Positions 7,032 to 9,322 of a stretch of DNA of 9,322 bases are shown piece after piece. The stretch's first letter is position 1. Each line of letters opens with the position of its first letter. Under the pieces are notes generated by a model that did not search any database, was not told the origin of the DNA, and saw only the letters and a program-made list of their open reading frames with translations. A program made the translations under genes and the position numbers. Origin of the DNA: JAGLOK01 sp023139005 (GTDB lineage Bacteria; Bacillota; Clostridia; Christensenellales; UMGS416); NCBI GenBank assembly GCA_030637745.1, contig DAOWFX010000134.1, forward strand, positions 1 to 9,322, in the 5' to 3' direction.

Positions 7032-7072
7032 CAATTACCAACAATTTAAACAAACAAATCGTTGGTATATTG
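7032..7072 (-). terminator. Intrinsic terminator of the larA-like/SDR operon
   Basis: A long inverted repeat: CAAT (7032-7035) with ATTG (7069-7072), TACCAAC (7036-7042) with GTTGGTA (7061-7067), and ATTT (7044-7047) with AAAT (7056-7059), around an eight-base loop. There is one mismatch and one bulge. On the - strand it is followed by TTGTTTTGTTAG. It lies about 37 bases after the SDR stop. The stem is AT-rich, so efficiency may be moderate; a protein-binding palindrome for hppA control is the alternative reading. Confidence 0.6.
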
Positions 7073-7109
7073 CAGATTTTTGTTATTATATATTTCTAAT
7101 ATTTCCCTC

Positions 7110-7958
7110 TTAAACACCACTATATGCACTAAATCCACCATCTACTGGTATAACGATTCCTGTCACAAATCCACTGGCCTGAGCATCTGTCAAAAATAGT
7201 AACGTACCAATGAGCTCTTCCGGGTTTCCAAATCGAGACATGGGTGTACTGTTGATAATCTTATTGGCTCTCTCTGTATAGGTGTTGTCATCATTACGCA
7301 ACAACTTCTTGTTCTGTGCTGTTTCAAAAAATCCCGGGGCAATCGCATTGACACGAATGTTGGTTTTGCTGAAATGCACTGCCAACCATTGGGTGAAGTT
7401 TGATATAGCTGCTTTTGCACCGGAATATGCGGGAATACGTGTTAGAGGTGTAAATGCGTTCATAGAGGAGATGTTAATAATACAAACATCATCTTTGTCC
7501 AGCATGTCTTTTGCAAATACTTGTGTTGGCAATAGCGTGCCAAGAAAGTTTAGATTGAAGACAAACTCAACACCGGATGCATCTAGGTCAAAAAATGACT
7601 TGATTCCCTCTTTCGTTTCTTCATCACCTGATTCATAGTAATCCTTTGATGTGGTACCCTTGGAGTGATTTCCTCCTGCACCATTGATTAAGATATCACA
7701 TGTACCATACTTTTTAATCACTGCATCTCTTGCACTTTGAATACTGTCTTTTTTGAGGACATTACATTCAAATCCTGAAGCTGTATATCCTAAGTCTGCA
7801 AGTTCTTTTGCAACATCATTGGCAGCATCTATATTTAAATCCAGTATCGCAATTTTCGCACCTTGTGCGCCTAAACCTTTGCAAAAGGCTTTTCCCAGTA
7901 CTCCTGCACCACCTGTGATTACTACAACTTTACCATCAAGTTTATCTGTTTGAATCAT
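7110..7958 (-). CDS. Short-chain dehydrogenase, likely D-mannonate oxidoreductase (fructuronate reductase) type
   Basis: An NAD(P)-dependent SDR oxidoreductase of 282 residues. The nucleotide loop is TGGAGVLG (15-22), which departs from the classical TGxxxGxG by having Val at the middle Gly, as I recall for Bacillus UxuB/YjmF-type proteins. D40 (AILDLN) ends the second strand and suggests NAD preference. Also present are NGAGGNH (92-98), catalytic N137 (NLNFLGT), S165 (NISSMN), Y178-SGA-K182, and APG (207-209). NGAGGNHSKGTT and NFLGTLLPTQVFAKDM resemble Bacillus-type fructuronate reductases, which interconvert D-mannonate and fructuronate. The start is at 7958: AAGGAG lies six bases upstream, while a longer frame from 8000 has no such site and runs into larA. 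It begins 11 bases after the larA-like stop. The SDR fold is certain; the substrate is tentative. Confidence 0.85.
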   Translation of the reverse strand: MIQTDKLDGKVVVITGGAGVLGKAFCKGLGAQGAKIAILDLNIDAANDVAKELADLGYTASGFECNVLKKDSIQSARDAVIKKYGTCDILINGAGGNHSKGTTSKDYYESGDEETKEGIKSFFDLDASGVEFVFNLNFLGTLLPTQVFAKDMLDKDDVCIINISSMNAFTPLTRIPAYSGAKAAISNFTQWLAVHFSKTNIRVNAIAPGFFETAQNKKLLRNDDNTYTERANKIINSTPMSRFGNPEELIGTLLFLTDAQASGFVTGIVIPVDGGFSAYSGV

Positions 7959-7964
7959 TATATT

Positions 7965-7970
7965 CTCCTT
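7965..7970 (-). promoter_or_regulatory. Ribosome binding site that sets the SDR start
   Basis: AAGGAG on the - strand, six bases before the ATG at 7958. Its first base is also the last base of the TAA stop of the larA-like gene. Ribosomes ending the first gene are therefore placed on the second, which suggests translational coupling and matched amounts of the two proteins. It decides for the start at 7958 over the one at 8000. Confidence 0.85.
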
Positions 7971-9250
7971 TAGTTTGTCAGTCTTTTTTTCTCTACCCAC
8001 AAACCAATTGCAGGATTGCTAATATAAAATATTTCTTCACCATCTACGTTATTCCACCCATCCTCTAGTTGGTGGATAGGGTATTTCTCAAGTGCATCCT
8101 CATAGTCAATATAATCAAAACCAATTTCAAGTATTTCCTCTTTGCTCATTTGTTTTGGTGCATATGTGATCTTAAATCTCCCATCGCTGGATCCATGTAT
8201 CAGATGTGCTGCAATCGATTGATTATCTTGTAGTTCTCTTGATTTCTTCAATTCATCAAGTATGTGCATACGACCTTTGTACCCGTACTTTCTAATGAGT
8301 CGATCAGGTTCATCGCTTTCACCACATTTTCTGATACCAGGTGTGATGATAATAAGCTCTCCCCCATCTGCAATGGCCATCCGAGTACGATATATTGCTT
8401 TGTTGCCCACCCACGTTGTCTTGAACTCATGTTCATCTAGGTAAACAACCATCTTCTTGGGTGCTTTTTCTACGTAAGTCATGTTCAACTGTTGACTTAA
8501 CTGTACAGCGTCTTCAAAAAGCTTTCGGTCTCTCCCAACAAACAATCCATGAATATATACATCATCCATCTTTGCAGTGCATACTGTAAGAACATACACA
8601 ATAGGCATGTCCTGAATAAAGTGTTCTTCTGCATAATCAAACACTTTCCTGACTGGTGAATGGTCTTGTCCCATTACCTTTTCCATTCCATATACAGCCC
8701 CAAGCAAATGTGTCGAATTAATCATATGCTCTCCACCACAACCTACGAATATATTCTTGGAGTAGTTGGCCATGCCTACGACCTCATGTGGTACTACTTG
8801 TCCAATGGATAAGATCAAATCAAAGCTTTTATCCAGCAACACCTTATTGATCTGTACATCAATCTTCTCATCAACCAAACCTTCTGATACTTCTTTGACA
8901 AACTCTACTGGGATTGTGCCAATCTTCACCACATCGTTGATGTAATCATGAACGATGTATGCGTCCAACGGAATCTCTTTGCCGAAGAAATCATGAAGTT
9001 CTTGTTCTGTCATTGCCATATGCGTACCTAAGGATGGTAGCACCTTCACATTGATACCTTTTTTAGATAAGGTCTTGTAATACCACGCTGTGATCAAATC
9101 TGCACCTGATTGTGAACGCGTATTGTCCGGTGGTATCAATAGCACCTTCCTGATATCATTATTATTTTCAAGTACAGCACCCAAGCCATCATAAATCTCT
9201 TCTTGGCTTAGATGTCTTCCAACGGATGCTATGATTGATTGATGAACCAT
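7970..9250 (-). CDS. LarA-like nickel-pincer hydroxyacid racemase/epimerase homologue
   Basis: A 426-residue cytoplasmic protein of the LarA (DUF2088, COG3875) superfamily. LarA proper interconverts L- and D-lactate with a nickel-pincer nucleotide bound to a lysine; relatives act on other 2-hydroxyacids, including D-gluconate. Visible landmarks: PPDNTR (40-45; the D--R pair of LarA), GTHMAMTEQEL with H77, PHEVVGMANYSKN with H155 and the probable cofactor lysine K165, GGEHMINSTH with H175/H181 as candidate Ni ligand, and KAIYRTRMA (284-292). The active-site pattern looks intact, except that the Arg usually seen in the GxHR motif is Met78. AGGAG (9259-9263) lies eight bases before the ATG. It is the first of two coupled genes; cofactor genes larB, larC and larE are not in the window. 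The sugar-acid substrate is inferred from the SDR neighbour, and lactate is not excluded. Confidence 0.85.
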   Translation of the reverse strand: MVHQSIIASVGRHLSQEEIYDGLGAVLENNNDIRKVLLIPPDNTRSQSGADLITAWYYKTLSKKGINVKVLPSLGTHMAMTEQELHDFFGKEIPLDAYIVHDYINDVVKIGTIPVEFVKEVSEGLVDEKIDVQINKVLLDKSFDLILSIGQVVPHEVVGMANYSKNIFVGCGGEHMINSTHLLGAVYGMEKVMGQDHSPVRKVFDYAEEHFIQDMPIVYVLTVCTAKMDDVYIHGLFVGRDRKLFEDAVQLSQQLNMTYVEKAPKKMVVYLDEHEFKTTWVGNKAIYRTRMAIADGGELIIITPGIRKCGESDEPDRLIRKYGYKGRMHILDELKKSRELQDNQSIAAHLIHGSSDGRFKITYAPKQMSKEEILEIGFDYIDYEDALEKYPIHQLEDGWNNVDGEEIFYISNPAIGLWVEKKRLTN

Positions 9251-9264
9251 ATACTTAACTCCTA

Positions 9265-9321
9265 CTAAATACTGTATTCACTAGCGGCTGTATCTCCGCC
9301 CTCACCTGTCCAGTTAGTGTG
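9265..9321 (-). CDS. Possible 3' end of an upstream gene in the same operon
   Basis: On the - strand a frame open from the window edge ends in two adjacent TAG stops (9265-9267 and 9262-9264) just before the larA-like ribosome binding site. It reads HTNWTGEGGDTAASEYSI, with mostly A/T third positions as expected for this genome. A second open frame ends at TAA (9255-9257) and reads ...AEIQPLVNTVFSRS, with G-rich third positions that look less natural. Too little is present to name a product. If real, the larA-like gene is an internal member of a longer operon. Confidence 0.35.
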   Translation of the reverse strand, partial: HTNWTGEGGDTAASEYSI

Positions 9322-9322
9322 G

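Noticed and set aside
7032..7072. Riboswitch or hppA operator at the large inverted repeat
   Set aside because: Position after the SDR stop and the T-rich tail on the - strand fit a terminator better; no known riboswitch core was recognised.
7959..8000. Longer version of the SDR starting at 8000
   Set aside because: It would add 14 residues unlike any SDR start and overlap the larA-like gene by 31 bases; the strong AAGGAG lies six bases before the ATG at 7958.

Overview
The window looks like chromosomal DNA from an anaerobic, fermentative, low-GC Gram-positive bacterium of the Clostridia type. The reasons are AT-rich intergenic DNA, strong AGGAG ribosome binding sites, a clostridial-type enolase, a fermentative D-lactate dehydrogenase, an EFR1-type flavodoxin/ferredoxin protein, a K+-dependent type membrane pyrophosphatase and a LarA-family protein. 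The species cannot be named from the sequence alone. Most of the window is ordinary metabolic DNA. No mobile element, CRISPR array, tRNA or rRNA was seen.

Layout, left to right. (1) Bases 1-732, + strand: the 3' part of a gene for a probably extracytoplasmic protein with Ig-like and OB-like modules, closed by a hairpin terminator. (2) Bases 840-2150, - strand: enolase (eno), with its own promoter and a strong terminator facing the first gene's terminator. (3) Bases 2438-3475, + strand: a D-lactate dehydrogenase of the LdhA type with an extra cysteine-containing tail, divergent from eno. A palindrome sits against its likely -10 box. (4) Bases 3472-4347, - strand: an EFR1-type protein (flavodoxin-like domain plus two 4Fe-4S motifs), whose stop codon overlaps the ldhA stop. 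(5) About 4421-4699, + strand: a decayed flavodoxin remnant, with the EFR1 promoter just upstream and divergent. (6) Bases 4767-6929, - strand: membrane ion-pumping pyrophosphatase (hppA), with a near-perfect terminator. (7) Bases 7110-9250, - strand: a tightly coupled pair, a LarA-like nickel-pincer racemase/epimerase homologue followed by a short-chain dehydrogenase resembling Bacillus-type fructuronate reductase (D-mannonate oxidoreductase). A hairpin terminator ends this operon. A short coding tail may precede it at the right edge.

How the genes fit together. Enolase supplies phosphoenolpyruvate in glycolysis, LdhA re-oxidises NADH by making D-lactate, the EFR1 protein handles low-potential electrons, and the pyrophosphatase recovers energy from PPi as an ion gradient. 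This is a coherent set for an energy-limited fermenter, though the genes are separate transcription units. The most interesting part is the larA-like/SDR pair. If the LarA homologue is a 2-epimerase of sugar acids and the SDR is a mannonate oxidoreductase, the operon would convert gluconate to mannonate to fructuronate, linking gluconate and hexuronate metabolism. That is an inference from family resemblance and operon context, not something shown directly.
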